Of a DNA stretch of 64,000 nt, positions 54,479 to 63,881 are shown piece by piece; position 1 is the stretch's first letter, and each line of letters begins with the position of its first letter. Both the position numbers and the translations under genes were made by a program. A model generated the notes under the pieces. It searched no databases and had not been told where the DNA came from. It was given only the letters and a program-made list of their open reading frames with translations. Origin of the DNA: Advenella mandrilli (lineage in GTDB: Bacteria > Pseudomonadota > Gammaproteobacteria > Burkholderiales > Burkholderiaceae_B); contig NZ_JAENGP010000003.1 in NCBI RefSeq assembly GCF_016595155.1, forward strand, positions 62,001 to 126,000. Reading direction: 5' to 3'.

Positions 54479-56134
54479 TTAAGGATTGGACGCGAGCAAA
54501 GGCCTGGCGGCCTGTTGCTGCGTATAACGCAGAAGAGCCTGGTTCAGCAGTTTGTCCTGCCCGTAGATATCAGGGAAGAAGTACGTTTTATTATTTTTCA
54601 CGACGACGGTACTGTATGCCAGAACAACAGGAATGGGCTCGTCAAGCTTCATTGTATTCGATTTTCTGGCCGCCATTGCCGATTTGATGCGCGCCACCGT
54701 CCATTCGGGCTGGTTAAGCAATATAAACTGGGCCAGCTGGACCGGTTCTTCAACACGAATACAGCCATGACTGAAATCACGGCGAGCCCGGTCAAACAGT
54801 CCGACCGACGGGGTATGGTGCAGGAAAATACTCATGTTGTTGGGGAAGATGAATTTAATATCTCCCAGGGCATTTTGTGGGCCGGGACGCTGGCGAATGC
54901 GCGCCTTGCCAGCCAATACCGCACTCATGTTTGCTTCACTAACGGCCGTTGATACGCTATTGCCCACCACAAACTCCATGCCCTGACGGTTTAAGTAGCC
55001 AGGGTCGCGGCGAAGGCGTGGAATGGTTTCACCGCGCGCAATGGAATAGGGAATATTCCAGTACGGACTGAATTCGATGAATTTCATTTCGCCATCAAAC
55101 AAGGGAGTACTGGTATTGAAAGCCCGGCCCACAATCACTTTCATTTCAATTTGGGGGTCTACCTTGCCATTATTAACGGCATAACCCCGCAAAATGAATT
55201 CGGGTACATTCACCACGATCATACGCGAATGTGTGGTTAACGGAGTCCAGCGCAAGCGTTCAAGGTTGACTTCAACTTGCTTGACGCGTTGTTCTGGCGT
55301 TACTGACAGCTGGGCCAGCGTGCCCTTGCCAATTACCCCGTCCTGCGCCAGTCCGTGCCGCTCCTGGAAGCTTTTTATGCCTTGCTCCAGCCTGGCATCA
55401 TAAACCGCCGGTACGGCATCGCCAGGGGACAGATCTCCCAAGGCTTCAAGGCGTGCCTGCACACCCGCCAGGCCAGCATACGGCTGCCCGGACTTAAGGC
55501 TATTACCCTTGATGGCAGGTAACGGGGTTTGCCAGGCAGGATTACCCACCAGGGTTTTATAGTGAGCCAGCACCTTGAGCAAGCTGCCATACATGGGTAT
55601 GGAGTTGGTAATGGTTTCGGGCAAACTGGCTAAACGATCCTGTTGCAAGGCATTTTGCAGCAAGGCATCGGCCTGCGCATCGGTAATGGGCGTGCGGTTA
55701 AATTTCTGTTTTACGCTGGCCGGGTCAACCCGCCCGTTTTTAAGGTCTTTGACATAAGCCCTCATGACACGGCTGGTGCGATCATTAAGCAAAGCCACCT
55801 GTTCGCTACTTAATTGCCCGTTATTGGCCTGGGCCAGTTGCTGTCTTAAACTTTCTATGGGATAGTCGGCCGGATTCAGGCCCTGAAGCCCGGCCTGTTC
55901 AAGCAAGCCAATGGCCTGTTGCGTTTGACGAATGGGTCGGTTGCCGGAAAACCAGGAAAGCGGCATTTGCGGTGCGACAACAGCGGCACTTTCGGGTGCC
56001 TTGCCAAAAACCGGCGGCTGTTCCAGAAAAAGAACGGGCTCTTCTGGCACGGCAAGCACGGGCACATTGGCCGCGACATGGGTGCTTGCTCCGGCAGTCA
56101 ATAAGGCTGCAAACAAAATTTTATAGATTTTCAT
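54479..56134 (-). CDS. ldtD: L,D-transpeptidase LdtD (YcbB-like)
   Basis: A 551-residue periplasmic enzyme forming 3-3 crosslinks in peptidoglycan. The signal peptide ends near STHVAA (residue 22). An N-terminal helical domain and a peptidoglycan-binding segment (IKSFQERHGLAQDGVIGKGT) follow, then the YkuD domain with the catalytic Cys458 in DFSHGCIRVEEP. The start at 56134 has a near-perfect AGGAGGT site; the frame extends 50 codons upstream without homology. Paired with the MepK-like gene, as in E. coli. It can sustain wall synthesis when penicillin-binding transpeptidases are blocked. Confidence 0.93.
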   Translation of the reverse strand: MKIYKILFAALLTAGASTHVAANVPVLAVPEEPVLFLEQPPVFGKAPESAAVVAPQMPLSWFSGNRPIRQTQQAIGLLEQAGLQGLNPADYPIESLRQQLAQANNGQLSSEQVALLNDRTSRVMRAYVKDLKNGRVDPASVKQKFNRTPITDAQADALLQNALQQDRLASLPETITNSIPMYGSLLKVLAHYKTLVGNPAWQTPLPAIKGNSLKSGQPYAGLAGVQARLEALGDLSPGDAVPAVYDARLEQGIKSFQERHGLAQDGVIGKGTLAQLSVTPEQRVKQVEVNLERLRWTPLTTHSRMIVVNVPEFILRGYAVNNGKVDPQIEMKVIVGRAFNTSTPLFDGEMKFIEFSPYWNIPYSIARGETIPRLRRDPGYLNRQGMEFVVGNSVSTAVSEANMSAVLAGKARIRQRPGPQNALGDIKFIFPNNMSIFLHHTPSVGLFDRARRDFSHGCIRVEEPVQLAQFILLNQPEWTVARIKSAMAARKSNTMKLDEPIPVVLAYSTVVVKNNKTYFFPDIYGQDKLLNQALLRYTQQQAARPLLASNP

Positions 56135-56156
56135 AGCCACCTCCTGCGTTTGTTTT

Positions 56157-56816
56157 TTACAGATGTTTAGCAAAAAACGACAGTGTCCGCTGACGGGCCA
56201 ACTCAGTTGCCGCCTGATTGTAAGAGCCGCGCTGGTCGCAGCCAAAGCCGTGATCAACGCCTGGGTAAACAAACATTTCAGCATCAGGTTGGGCCTGGCG
56301 GATAATTTCTATATCGCTTAAAGGTATGGACTTGTCCAGTTCACCAAAGTGCATTTGCACCGGTACCGCGGTTTGCTCAGTGGCAACCTGTGCCAAACCA
56401 CCGCCGTACCAGCATGAAGCAGCATTAACACTTGCTATTTCGGATGCTGCCAGCCACGCCAGCGTGCCACCCCAGCAATAACCCACGACACCCACACTGG
56501 ACTGTTTTTCAAGCGCCTGAACGGCAGCGGCAATATCCATCATGACCTGCTCCTGGCTGATTTCACTGCGCAATTCAAGACCTTTTTGTATGTCTTGCTG
56601 GGCATAGCCCAGCTCTACCTTGGCCTGAACCCGATCGAACAGGGCCGGCGCGACCACCCGGTAACCTTGCGCCGCAAAAAAACCGGCAACATCACGTATG
56701 TGGCTGTTGACGCCAAAAATTTCCTGAATGAGCACAATACCCGCACGGGCAGTCTCTTCTCCGGTCACATAAGCATCAAAAACATGTCCGTCTTCTGCCC
56801 GTAAAGTCATGTACAT
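56157..56816 (-). CDS. Dienelactone hydrolase family protein
   Basis: A 219-residue alpha/beta hydrolase of the dienelactone hydrolase family. The catalytic triad is C114 in GYCWGG, D161 in GELDKSIP and H189 in GVDHGFG, with the supporting glutamate E32 in QEIFGVN. All agree with the classic enzyme. No chlorocatechol genes are adjacent, so the substrate is probably another lactone or ester. GGAG precedes the ATG at 56816. It is 23 bases upstream of ldtD on the same strand and 19 bases downstream of a LysR gene, so cotranscription with either is possible. Confidence 0.9.
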   Translation of the reverse strand: MYMTLRAEDGHVFDAYVTGEETARAGIVLIQEIFGVNSHIRDVAGFFAAQGYRVVAPALFDRVQAKVELGYAQQDIQKGLELRSEISQEQVMMDIAAAVQALEKQSSVGVVGYCWGGTLAWLAASEIASVNAASCWYGGGLAQVATEQTAVPVQMHFGELDKSIPLSDIEIIRQAQPDAEMFVYPGVDHGFGCDQRGSYNQAATELARQRTLSFFAKHL

Positions 56817-56834
56817 AAATATTCTCCAGTGTCG

Positions 56835-57758
56835 TTAAAGCATGAACAAAGTCGTGCCTGTTCCTTTCATTAATCCTGAATTCCTTTCTACCACACTTCT
56901 TACAAAATCACAAAAGGCGGTCATGCGCCTAAGGCGCTTCAGGTCTTCATGAAAATACATCCAGAAACTGCGCTGGATATGGACATCTTCGGGCAAAATG
57001 GCGACCAGATGCGGGTTTTGAGCGGCCATGAAGCAAGGCAGGATGGCCAGTGCCTGCCCCTGCAAACAGGCATAATATTGCGCAATAATACTGGTACTTT
57101 TGAATACAACGTTGCTCAAAGGCAGCACATCTTCCAGGTAGCGCAACTGGTCGCTGTAAATCAGCTCTTCAACATAGCTGATACCGGAATGAAACTTAAG
57201 GTCATCCTGTTGCCGGATAGGGGGATGGTTTTGTAAATACTCACGCGTACCATACAGCCGCAAAGAATAATCACACAGCCTGCTGCACACATAAGGTCCG
57301 CGTAAAGGGCGTTCAATCGTAATGGCAATATCGGCTTCACGCCGGGTCAGGCTGACAAAACGCGGCACCGGCAAGACATCAAGGGTAATATCGGGATACT
57401 GTTGCTGGAACTGCATCGACAGGGGCGTAATAATATAACTGCCAAAACCTTCGGTGGCCGCTACCCTGATATGACCCGACAAGGATTCTCCCACCCCGGT
57501 TACCTTCTCGCGGGCATTAAACAAATGACTTTCCATTTGCTCGACATGGGCCAGCAATTCATGCCCTGCAGCCGTCAGGACAAACCCTGAGGAACGGGAC
57601 TTGTCAAACAGCAAGGTATCCATTTGCGTCTCCAGCTGACGGATCCTTCTGGCTACCGTTGTATGCTCAACACCCAGCCGTACGGCGGCTGCGCTAACCC
57701 GCTGGGTTCTTGCCACCTCAAGAAAGTATCTCAAACCATCCCAGTCAAGTGTTTTCAT
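56835..57758 (-). CDS. LysR-type regulator
   Basis: A 307-residue regulator. The N-terminal winged helix (about 1-62) has WDGLRYFLEVARTQRVSAAA and LGVEHTTVARRIRQLE. The HTTV variant of the recognition helix places it in the group related to regulators of oxidoreductase genes. The ATG at 57758 is preferred; an in-frame TTG at 57776 lies further upstream. No ribosome site is evident, so translation may be weak. It is divergent from the binding protein and mmsA genes and probably controls them. Confidence 0.88.
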   Translation of the reverse strand: MKTLDWDGLRYFLEVARTQRVSAAAVRLGVEHTTVARRIRQLETQMDTLLFDKSRSSGFVLTAAGHELLAHVEQMESHLFNAREKVTGVGESLSGHIRVAATEGFGSYIITPLSMQFQQQYPDITLDVLPVPRFVSLTRREADIAITIERPLRGPYVCSRLCDYSLRLYGTREYLQNHPPIRQQDDLKFHSGISYVEELIYSDQLRYLEDVLPLSNVVFKSTSIIAQYYACLQGQALAILPCFMAAQNPHLVAILPEDVHIQRSFWMYFHEDLKRLRRMTAFCDFVRSVVERNSGLMKGTGTTLFML

Positions 57759-57877
57759 ATGTGCATTTTTAAACAATAGATGTGCATATTTTATATTGCA
57801 ATTTTAATTTATACACATCAAACTGTATCTGGTCCAAAGAGACTTATTAAAACGAATGAAAACCCCGGAGACAAACC
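57759..57877. promoter_or_regulatory. Divergent control region with phased ATGTGCAT repeats
   Basis: ATGTGCAT occurs at 57759-57766 and 57780-57787, exactly 21 bases (two helical turns) apart. An inverted partner ATACACA lies near 57811. The first copy abuts the LysR start codon, suggesting autoregulation. Confidence 0.5.
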
Positions 57878-59086
57878 ATGAAAATCCACGCGCATACCCT
57901 CGCCTTAAGTTGCGCCCTGGCATTCAGCTCAATAGCCAGCGCCAACGACATCCCCCCTGTCAAAATCGGTGTTCTTACCGACATGTCGGGCACCTATGCT
58001 TCTATGGGTGGCCCAGGATCGGTGGCCGCTGCCAGAATGGCGATTAATGATTGCCTGGCCGCCGAGTGCAAAGGCATGCAAATCGACCTGGTTTCAGCCG
58101 ACAACCAGAACAAGGCCGATGTGGGTGCCGCCAAGGCGCGGGAATGGTTTGACCGTGATGGCGTAACAGCCATTGCCGACCTGACCAACTCGGCCGTTGC
58201 GCTGGCCGTCCAGAATATTGCCCGGGACAAGAACAAGGTGGTGCTGTTTTCCGGCCCGGCCACCACGGCCCTAACCAATAAAGAATGTTCTCCGGTGGGT
58301 TTTCACTGGATGTTTGACACCTACTCACAATCTGTGGGTGGTGCCAAGGCCACCATTGCCACCGGCGGCAAATCATGGTTTTTCCTCACGGTTGATTACG
58401 CCTTTGGCCACTCACTTGAAGCGGATACCTCCAAAATGGTGGAAACGCTTGGCGGCAAGGTAAACGGTGCGGTGCGTCACCCGCTGAACAACTCCGACTA
58501 CGCCTCGTTCATGCTGCAGGCCCAAAGTTCCAAGGCCGACGTAGTCGCCCTGGCCAATGGTGGCCAGGACACCGTCAATGCCGTCAAGCAGGCCAAGGAA
58601 TTTGGCGTTAGTGAGGGTGGCCAGCGACTGGTTTCCCTGCTTATTTTCCTGTCCGACCTGCGTGCGCTGGGTAATGAAAGCGCCCAGGGGCTTAGTTATG
58701 TTGACGGTTTTTACTGGGATTTTGATGACAATACCCGTGCCTGGTCCGACCGCTTTGCCAAGGAATTCAATAACCTGAAACCCACCATGACCCAGGCGGG
58801 CGTTTATTCAAGTGTCTTGCATTACCTGAAAGCGGTCGCTGCCGCCAAATCAACCGAAGGCGATAAAGTGGCTGCCCAAATGCGCGAATTGCCCATCGAA
58901 GACCCCATCATGCATAATGCATCCATCCAGCCCAATGGCCGTGTGATTCACGACATGTATCTGTATGAGGTCAAGAAACCGTCAGAAAAACAAAGCGAAT
59001 GGGATTACTCAAAACTGCTTGCCACCATTCCGGCGGCAGAAGCTTTCCAGCCCCTTTCCGAATCAAGCTGCTCTCTTCTTAAATAA
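57878..59086 (+). CDS. Periplasmic branched-chain amino acid-type substrate-binding protein
   Basis: A 402-residue periplasmic binding protein of the LivJ-like class. A signal peptide ends near IASA (residue 22), and the mature protein begins with KIGVLTDMSGTYASMGGPGS. Both lobes are complete and the C-terminus ends SCSLLK. No permease or ATPase genes of an ABC transporter follow; instead mmsA lies 16 bases downstream. The ligand is likely linked to methylmalonate semialdehyde metabolism (valine, beta-alanine, myo-inositol or related), by association only. Confidence 0.88.
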   Translation: MKIHAHTLALSCALAFSSIASANDIPPVKIGVLTDMSGTYASMGGPGSVAAARMAINDCLAAECKGMQIDLVSADNQNKADVGAAKAREWFDRDGVTAIADLTNSAVALAVQNIARDKNKVVLFSGPATTALTNKECSPVGFHWMFDTYSQSVGGAKATIATGGKSWFFLTVDYAFGHSLEADTSKMVETLGGKVNGAVRHPLNNSDYASFMLQAQSSKADVVALANGGQDTVNAVKQAKEFGVSEGGQRLVSLLIFLSDLRALGNESAQGLSYVDGFYWDFDDNTRAWSDRFAKEFNNLKPTMTQAGVYSSVLHYLKAVAAAKSTEGDKVAAQMRELPIEDPIMHNASIQPNGRVIHDMYLYEVKKPSEKQSEWDYSKLLATIPAAEAFQPLSESSCSLLK

Positions 59087-59102
59087 GTAAAAGGATTACA
59101 TC

Positions 59103-60596
59103 ATGCGCTCCATCCCAGAAGTCCCCCTGATTATCAATGGTGAAAAAGTCCGCTCCACGTCCGATGTCTGGCGCGATGTGGTGAATCCGGCCAACCAGGA
59201 AGTGGTTGCACGGGTTCCCTTTGCCACCCTTGATGAAGTGGATCAGGCGATTGCCAATGCCAAGGAAGCCTTCAAAACCTGGCGCAATAGCGGCCAGGGT
59301 ACCCGCATGCGCATCATGCTGAAACTGCAGCATCTGGTGCGTGAAAACGCCACCAAACTTGCCGAACTGATTACCCTGGAACATGGCAAGACCCTGCCCG
59401 ATGCGGAAGGCGAAGTTGGCCGTGGCCTTGAAGTAATTGAACATGCATGCTCGATTGTCAGCCTGCAACTGGGCGAATATGCTGAAAACGCAGCCTCGGG
59501 CATTGATGTTTATACGCTAAACCAGCCGTTGGGGGTTTGCGCCGGCATTACCGCGTTCAACTTCCCCATCATGCTGCCCTGCTTCATGTTCCCGATTGCC
59601 GTTGCGTGTGGCAATACCTTCATCCTCAAACCCTCCGAACAAGACCCCAGTTCCTCGTTATTTCTGGCCGAACTGGCCCTGGAGGCAGGCTTGCCCCCAG
59701 GCGTCCTGAACGTGGTGCATGGTGGCCCTGAAGTGGCTAACCGCTTATGCGAGCACCCGGACATCAAGGCGGTTTCCTTTATTGGCTCCACCCGCGTTGG
59801 CACAGAAATTTACCAGCGTTCTTCCAACGCAGGCAAACGCTGCCAGGCCATGATGGGTGCCAAAAACCATTGTGTAATTTTGCCCGATGCCGACAAAAAC
59901 GTGGCCCTTAACCAATTGGTAGGCGCTGCCTTTGGCGCTGCCGGACAACGCTGCATGGCCACCTCGGTGGCAGTTATGGTGGGTGAAACCAAAGCGTGGC
60001 TGGACGAATTTGTCGAGCGCAGTAAAACCCTGAAAGTCAATGTGGGGACAGACCGCGCGGCAGACCTGGGCCCGCTGGTTTCTCCGGCAGCCCGTGAAAG
60101 GGTTCGTGGCCTGATCCAGGCCGGTGTTGATGAAGGCGCTGAACTGCTGCTGGATGGACGCGACATTACCGTTGAAGGTTATGAAAACGGCAACTTTGTT
60201 GGCCCGACCATTTTTGCTGGAGTCAAAGCGGACATGCGCATTTATCAGGAAGAAATTTTTGGCCCGGTATTGTGTGTGGTGTGTGTGGACACCCTGGATG
60301 AGGCCGTTGAGTTTATTAATGCCAACCCCAATGGCAATGGCGTGGCCATCTTCACGCAAAGCGGTGGCGATGCCCGTTACTTCCAGAACAATGTCGATGT
60401 AGGCCAGATTGGCATCAATATTCCCATTCCCGTACCCGTGGCCTGGTTCAGCTTCACCGGTTCACGCGGTTCAAAACTGGGTGATCTGGGTCCCAACGGC
60501 AAACAGGCCGTCAGCTTCTGGACCCAAACAAAATCAATCACCGCCCGCTGGACCCATCATGCCCAAGGGGTCAATACCACGATTAAAATGGAGTAA
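59103..60596 (+). CDS. mmsA: CoA-acylating methylmalonate-semialdehyde dehydrogenase
   Basis: A 497-residue aldehyde dehydrogenase family member. The catalytic cysteine is C284 in [14 protein letters not shown]. The family-specific context [16 protein letters not shown] and the [21 protein letters not shown] segment identify the CoA-dependent MMSDH group, which makes propionyl-CoA or acetyl-CoA from methylmalonate or malonate semialdehyde. AAAGGA precedes the ATG. Cotranscribed with the binding protein gene; no 3-hydroxyisobutyrate dehydrogenase is adjacent, unlike classic valine clusters. Confidence 0.95.
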   Translation: MRSIPEVPLIINGEKVRSTSDVWRDVVNPANQEVVARVPFATLDEVDQAIANAKEAFKTWRNSGQGTRMRIMLKLQHLVRENATKLAELITLEHGKTLPDAEGEVGRGLEVIEHACSIVSLQLGEYAENAASGIDVYTLNQPLGVCAGITAFNFPIMLPCFMFPIAVACGNTFILKPSEQDPSSSLFLAELALEAGLPPGVLNVVHGGPEVANRLCEHPDIKAVSFIGSTRVGTEIYQRSSNAGKRCQAMMGAKNHCVILPDADKNVALNQLVGAAFGAAGQRCMATSVAVMVGETKAWLDEFVERSKTLKVNVGTDRAADLGPLVSPAARERVRGLIQAGVDEGAELLLDGRDITVEGYENGNFVGPTIFAGVKADMRIYQEEIFGPVLCVVCVDTLDEAVEFINANPNGNGVAIFTQSGGDARYFQNNVDVGQIGINIPIPVPVAWFSFTGSRGSKLGDLGPNGKQAVSFWTQTKSITARWTHHAQGVNTTIKME

Positions 60597-60647
60597 AATC
60601 GGCACGACAGGTCTGCCATTGCTGGCAGGCCCATAAAAAAATACGGC

Positions 60648-60679
60648 AAAAAGAGATACGCGAAAACGTATCTCTTTTT
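60648..60679. terminator. Bidirectional terminator after mmsA
   Basis: A perfect 13-base stem (60648-60660 with 60667-60679) around CGAAAA, with an A-run and a TTTTT-run at the ends. It lies between mmsA and the convergent receptor gene. Confidence 0.9.
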
Positions 60680-60682
60680 GTA

Positions 60683-61666
60683 TTATTGATTGCCTTTTAT
60701 ACCGGCAGTATCAATGACTTTTTTCCAGCGAACCAGCTCTTCTTCCGTATACTTGCCCAGTGCTTCCGGCCCCATGAATTCTGCCGTTGCCCCCAATGTT
60801 TCAGCTTTTTCACGATACTCATCAGTTGCCATGATTTTTTCAATTTCACCCGCCAGCTTCTGAACAACCGCATCAGGCGTCCCTGCGGGCGCATACATGG
60901 CGAACCAAGAAGAAACCTGTAAATCAGGGTAACCCGCCTCTGCCGCTGTAGGTACTTCGGGTGCCGAATCCAGACGCTGGCTACCGGTTACAACCAGTGC
61001 CTTCAAAGCGCCTGATTTTATATGAGGTAACAAAGGAGGCGGCGTCGTAATGGTTAAATCCACTACTCCTCCTAGCAAATCAGCCAACGCCGGACCTGTT
61101 CCTTTATAAGGCACATGAGTGGTTTCAATATTCGCCATTTGATTCAGCTGTTCAGTAGCCACCTGCTGAAGCGAGCCATTACCTGAAGAGGCATAATTGA
61201 GTTTACCCGGATTCTTGATGGCATAATCAACAAACTCTTTCAGGTTATTAACCGGCAAGTCTTTCTTCACCACCAACACTTGTGGTGCTGAGAGCACATT
61301 GGCAACCGGTGCAAAAGATTTGACAGGATCCCAGCTGACCTTGTCAATATTCGGCGTAATTACTTGATAACCGGAATATTGCAATAATAAAGTATAACCA
61401 TCCGGCTTAGCTCTTAAGACCTGTGAGGCAGCGATTCCACCTGATGCGCCCGGCTTGTTTTCCACGACCACCGATTGCCCTAACGCTTTGCTTAAAGGTT
61501 CGGCAATCATACGAGCGGCAAGGTCGGTAGTGCCACCAGGTGCTGCTGAAACGATCAGGGATACTGGACGATCTGGATAAGCCACTTCCTGGGCGTTAAC
61601 GCTACTTCCCAGACCCGCCAACAGTATGGCATAGCACAATGGCTTTAATGTTGTGTGTTTTTTCAC
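60683..61666 (-). CDS. Bug/TctC-family tripartite tricarboxylate receptor
   Basis: A 327-residue periplasmic solute receptor of the Bug family, which is expanded in Bordetella and relatives. The signal peptide ends near SVNA (residue 25). The mature protein starts with YPDRPVSLIVSAAPGGTTD and has the usual VVENKPGASGGIAA and THVPYKGTGPAL motifs. No TctA/TctB membrane partners are nearby, as is common for orphan Bug receptors. It follows the lyase gene by 27 bases and probably binds the dicarboxylate handled by that gene and the CoA-transferase. Confidence 0.93.
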   Translation of the reverse strand: MKKHTTLKPLCYAILLAGLGSSVNAQEVAYPDRPVSLIVSAAPGGTTDLAARMIAEPLSKALGQSVVVENKPGASGGIAASQVLRAKPDGYTLLLQYSGYQVITPNIDKVSWDPVKSFAPVANVLSAPQVLVVKKDLPVNNLKEFVDYAIKNPGKLNYASSGNGSLQQVATEQLNQMANIETTHVPYKGTGPALADLLGGVVDLTITTPPPLLPHIKSGALKALVVTGSQRLDSAPEVPTAAEAGYPDLQVSSWFAMYAPAGTPDAVVQKLAGEIEKIMATDEYREKAETLGATAEFMGPEALGKYTEEELVRWKKVIDTAGIKGNQ

Positions 61667-61693
61667 GGTTTGTCTCCATTAGATATTAAATTT

Positions 61694-62629
61694 TTAAACT
61701 GCAGTTACTACACCATCCGGTACCGGATGCAACGTTAAACGTGAGCCTGCTTTCAGGATCTGGCCGGGCACATCATGGCCAAGCAACTTGGGCAACCTGG
61801 CCGCCACCGCCAAAACCCCCTGCAAATCAACACCGGTATCCAGTCCCATCAATTCAAACATATGAACCATATCTTCCGTACATACATTGCCTGAGGCACC
61901 TGGTGCATAAGGGCACCCACCCAGCCCACCTAAAGAGGCGTCAAAACGATTTATGCCCACCGCTATCGCGGCATTGGCATTGGCCAGCGCCATACCGCGT
62001 GTATTATGAAAATGCGCGGTTAACTCAAGCTCGGAAAATTGCGACTTAACACGCTCAAACAACGCACTGACCTGCGTTGGATAGGCCATACCAGTGGTAT
62101 CGCATAAAGTAATACCATGCACGCCCAACTCAGCAAAGCGATCTGCCCAGTGCAACACCTCATTTTGGGCCACCTCCCCTTCCATGGGGCAACCAAAAGA
62201 ACAGGACAGGGAAATATTAATCGCTACTGGTGTGGATTTAACCTCTCCAATAATACCCGTCAGCTGTTCAAAAGAACGTTCACGCGTCATGCGCAAATTG
62301 GACTGATTATGCGTTTCACTAACGGACATCACCAAGTTGATTTCATCCACCCCGCATGACATGGCCCTTTCCGCGCCACGCAAATTGGGCACCAGAACGG
62401 TATACAACACATCGGGGTTGCGTCGAATACGGTGCATGACCTCTTCGGCATCACGCAATGCGGGAATGGCTTTGGGTGACGTAAATGACGTGACTTCTAT
62501 TTTGGCATAGCCACATTCACTCAGTTGGTCCACTATGGCAATCTTTTCTTCGGTCGGGATAAACATGGCCTCGTTCTGAAACCCGTCACGACACGCCACT
62601 TCCTGCATATAAATTTTATTGCTCGTCAT
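61694..62629 (-). CDS. HMG-CoA lyase-like (DRE-TIM) enzyme
   Basis: A 311-residue TIM-barrel lyase. CRDGFQNE at 13-20 replaces the common RDGLQNE. The metal-binding HFHNTRGMALAN and the cysteine loop GGCPYAPGASGN are present, so the active site looks complete. Family members cleave 3-hydroxy-3-methylglutaryl-CoA to acetoacetate and acetyl-CoA, or citramalyl-type thioesters. The ATG at 62629 is preferred; a GTG at 62644 would add five residues. The partner CoA-transferase lies immediately upstream, suggesting activation of a free acid followed by cleavage. Confidence 0.9.
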   Translation of the reverse strand: MTSNKIYMQEVACRDGFQNEAMFIPTEEKIAIVDQLSECGYAKIEVTSFTSPKAIPALRDAEEVMHRIRRNPDVLYTVLVPNLRGAERAMSCGVDEINLVMSVSETHNQSNLRMTRERSFEQLTGIIGEVKSTPVAINISLSCSFGCPMEGEVAQNEVLHWADRFAELGVHGITLCDTTGMAYPTQVSALFERVKSQFSELELTAHFHNTRGMALANANAAIAVGINRFDASLGGLGGCPYAPGASGNVCTEDMVHMFELMGLDTGVDLQGVLAVAARLPKLLGHDVPGQILKAGSRLTLHPVPDGVVTAV

Positions 62630-62644
62630 TGCTTTCGTCCCCAC

Positions 62645-63835
62645 CTAAATGATTCCTTGTTCGCGCCATTGCTGCTGCATTTGTTCATCTATCCCCAATG
62701 CACTCAATACGCTTGCCGTATCCTGACCCAGCGTGGGTGCCCTGCGATGCACCTCGCCCGGTGTACCGCTTAATTTGGGCACAATACCCGGCAGGATAAC
62801 TGGCGTGCCATCTTCAAGCTCACCTTGCAACAGCATTTCCCGCTCTTTATAATGCGGATCGTTAACAATATCAGCCACGTCATAAATTTTTCCGGCCGGG
62901 ATACGTGACTCGTGCAGAGCCTGCAGCACGTCTTCCAAAGAATGCTGGGCCGCCCATTGTCCAATGACGCCATCAATATATTCAGCCTGTCTGGAACGCC
63001 CGTCGTTATGCGCAAATTCCGGGTCATTACTAATATCGTCACGCCCGATCAATGTCATGAGCCGTTTAAAAATACTGTCTCCGTTACCGGCAATCAAGGC
63101 ATACTTGCCATCCGCGCAGCGATACGCATTGCTGGGAGTGATCCCTGGCAAACTGCTTCCCGCGGGTTGCCGGATTTCATTAAACACAGAATACTCGGCG
63201 ACCATGCTTTCCATCATGTTGAACACGGACTCGTAAAGCGCCACGTCAATAACCTGCCCATCGCCCCCATTCTGGTCACGATGACGCAAAGCCAGCAAAA
63301 CACCAATCACGCCATGCAAGGCAGACAGGGAGTCACCAATGGAAATACCCACCCGCACCGGTGGACGACCCGGCTCGCCACTCAGGTGCCGTAATCCCCC
63401 CATGGCCTCACCCACGACACCAAAGCCGGGAAGATCTTTATAGGGGCCGGTTTGTCCATAACCCGAGACCCGGAGCATAATCAGGTTTGGATTGATGGCC
63501 TTCAATTCTTCCCAACCCAGCCCCCATTTCTCAAGGGTTCCAGGACGGAAGTTTTCCACCAGCACATCCACCTCTTTAATTAAAAGGCGAATGACATCCT
63601 GCCCTTCTTTCTGGCGCAAATCCAGGGTAACCGACTGTTTGTTCCTGGACTGCGAGGCCCACCAGACCGATGTGCCTTCATGCAGCAAACGCCATTTCCG
63701 TAAGGGGTCACCGGTTTCCGGAGGCTCTATCTTTATGACCTCGGCGCCAAACTCGGCCAGCATTTTGCAGGCAAAAGGCCCGGCGATGAGTTGTCCCAGT
63801 TCAAGTACCTTGATGCCATCCAATGGTTTTTTCAT
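62645..63835 (-). CDS. CaiB/BaiF family (class III) CoA-transferase
   Basis: A 396-residue class III CoA-transferase. The N-terminal LDGIKVLELGQLIAGPFA and the catalytic aspartate D168 in ISIGDSLSALHG are present, and the SRNKQSVTLDL motif is normal. It moves CoA from a donor such as succinyl-CoA to an acid. It is the first gene of a three-gene minus-strand unit with the lyase and the Bug receptor, consistent with uptake, activation and cleavage of 3-hydroxy-3-methylglutarate or a citramalate-like acid. Confidence 0.93.
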   Translation of the reverse strand: MKKPLDGIKVLELGQLIAGPFACKMLAEFGAEVIKIEPPETGDPLRKWRLLHEGTSVWWASQSRNKQSVTLDLRQKEGQDVIRLLIKEVDVLVENFRPGTLEKWGLGWEELKAINPNLIMLRVSGYGQTGPYKDLPGFGVVGEAMGGLRHLSGEPGRPPVRVGISIGDSLSALHGVIGVLLALRHRDQNGGDGQVIDVALYESVFNMMESMVAEYSVFNEIRQPAGSSLPGITPSNAYRCADGKYALIAGNGDSIFKRLMTLIGRDDISNDPEFAHNDGRSRQAEYIDGVIGQWAAQHSLEDVLQALHESRIPAGKIYDVADIVNDPHYKEREMLLQGELEDGTPVILPGIVPKLSGTPGEVHRRAPTLGQDTASVLSALGIDEQMQQQWREQGII

Positions 63836-63850
63836 TCTTGTTGCCTTTTA

Positions 63851-63881
63851 TTGCTTTCAATATCCTCTATAATGAAAGCAA
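63851..63881 (-). promoter_or_regulatory. Inverted repeat over the CoA-transferase promoter
   Basis: TTGCTTTCA (63851-63859) and TGAAAGCAA (63873-63881) are perfect 9-base arms 13 bases apart, 15 bases upstream of the CoA-transferase ATG. The spacer contains a TATAGA-like -10 on the minus strand, so a bound repressor would block transcription. The rest of the region to the window edge shows nothing further. Confidence 0.5.
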
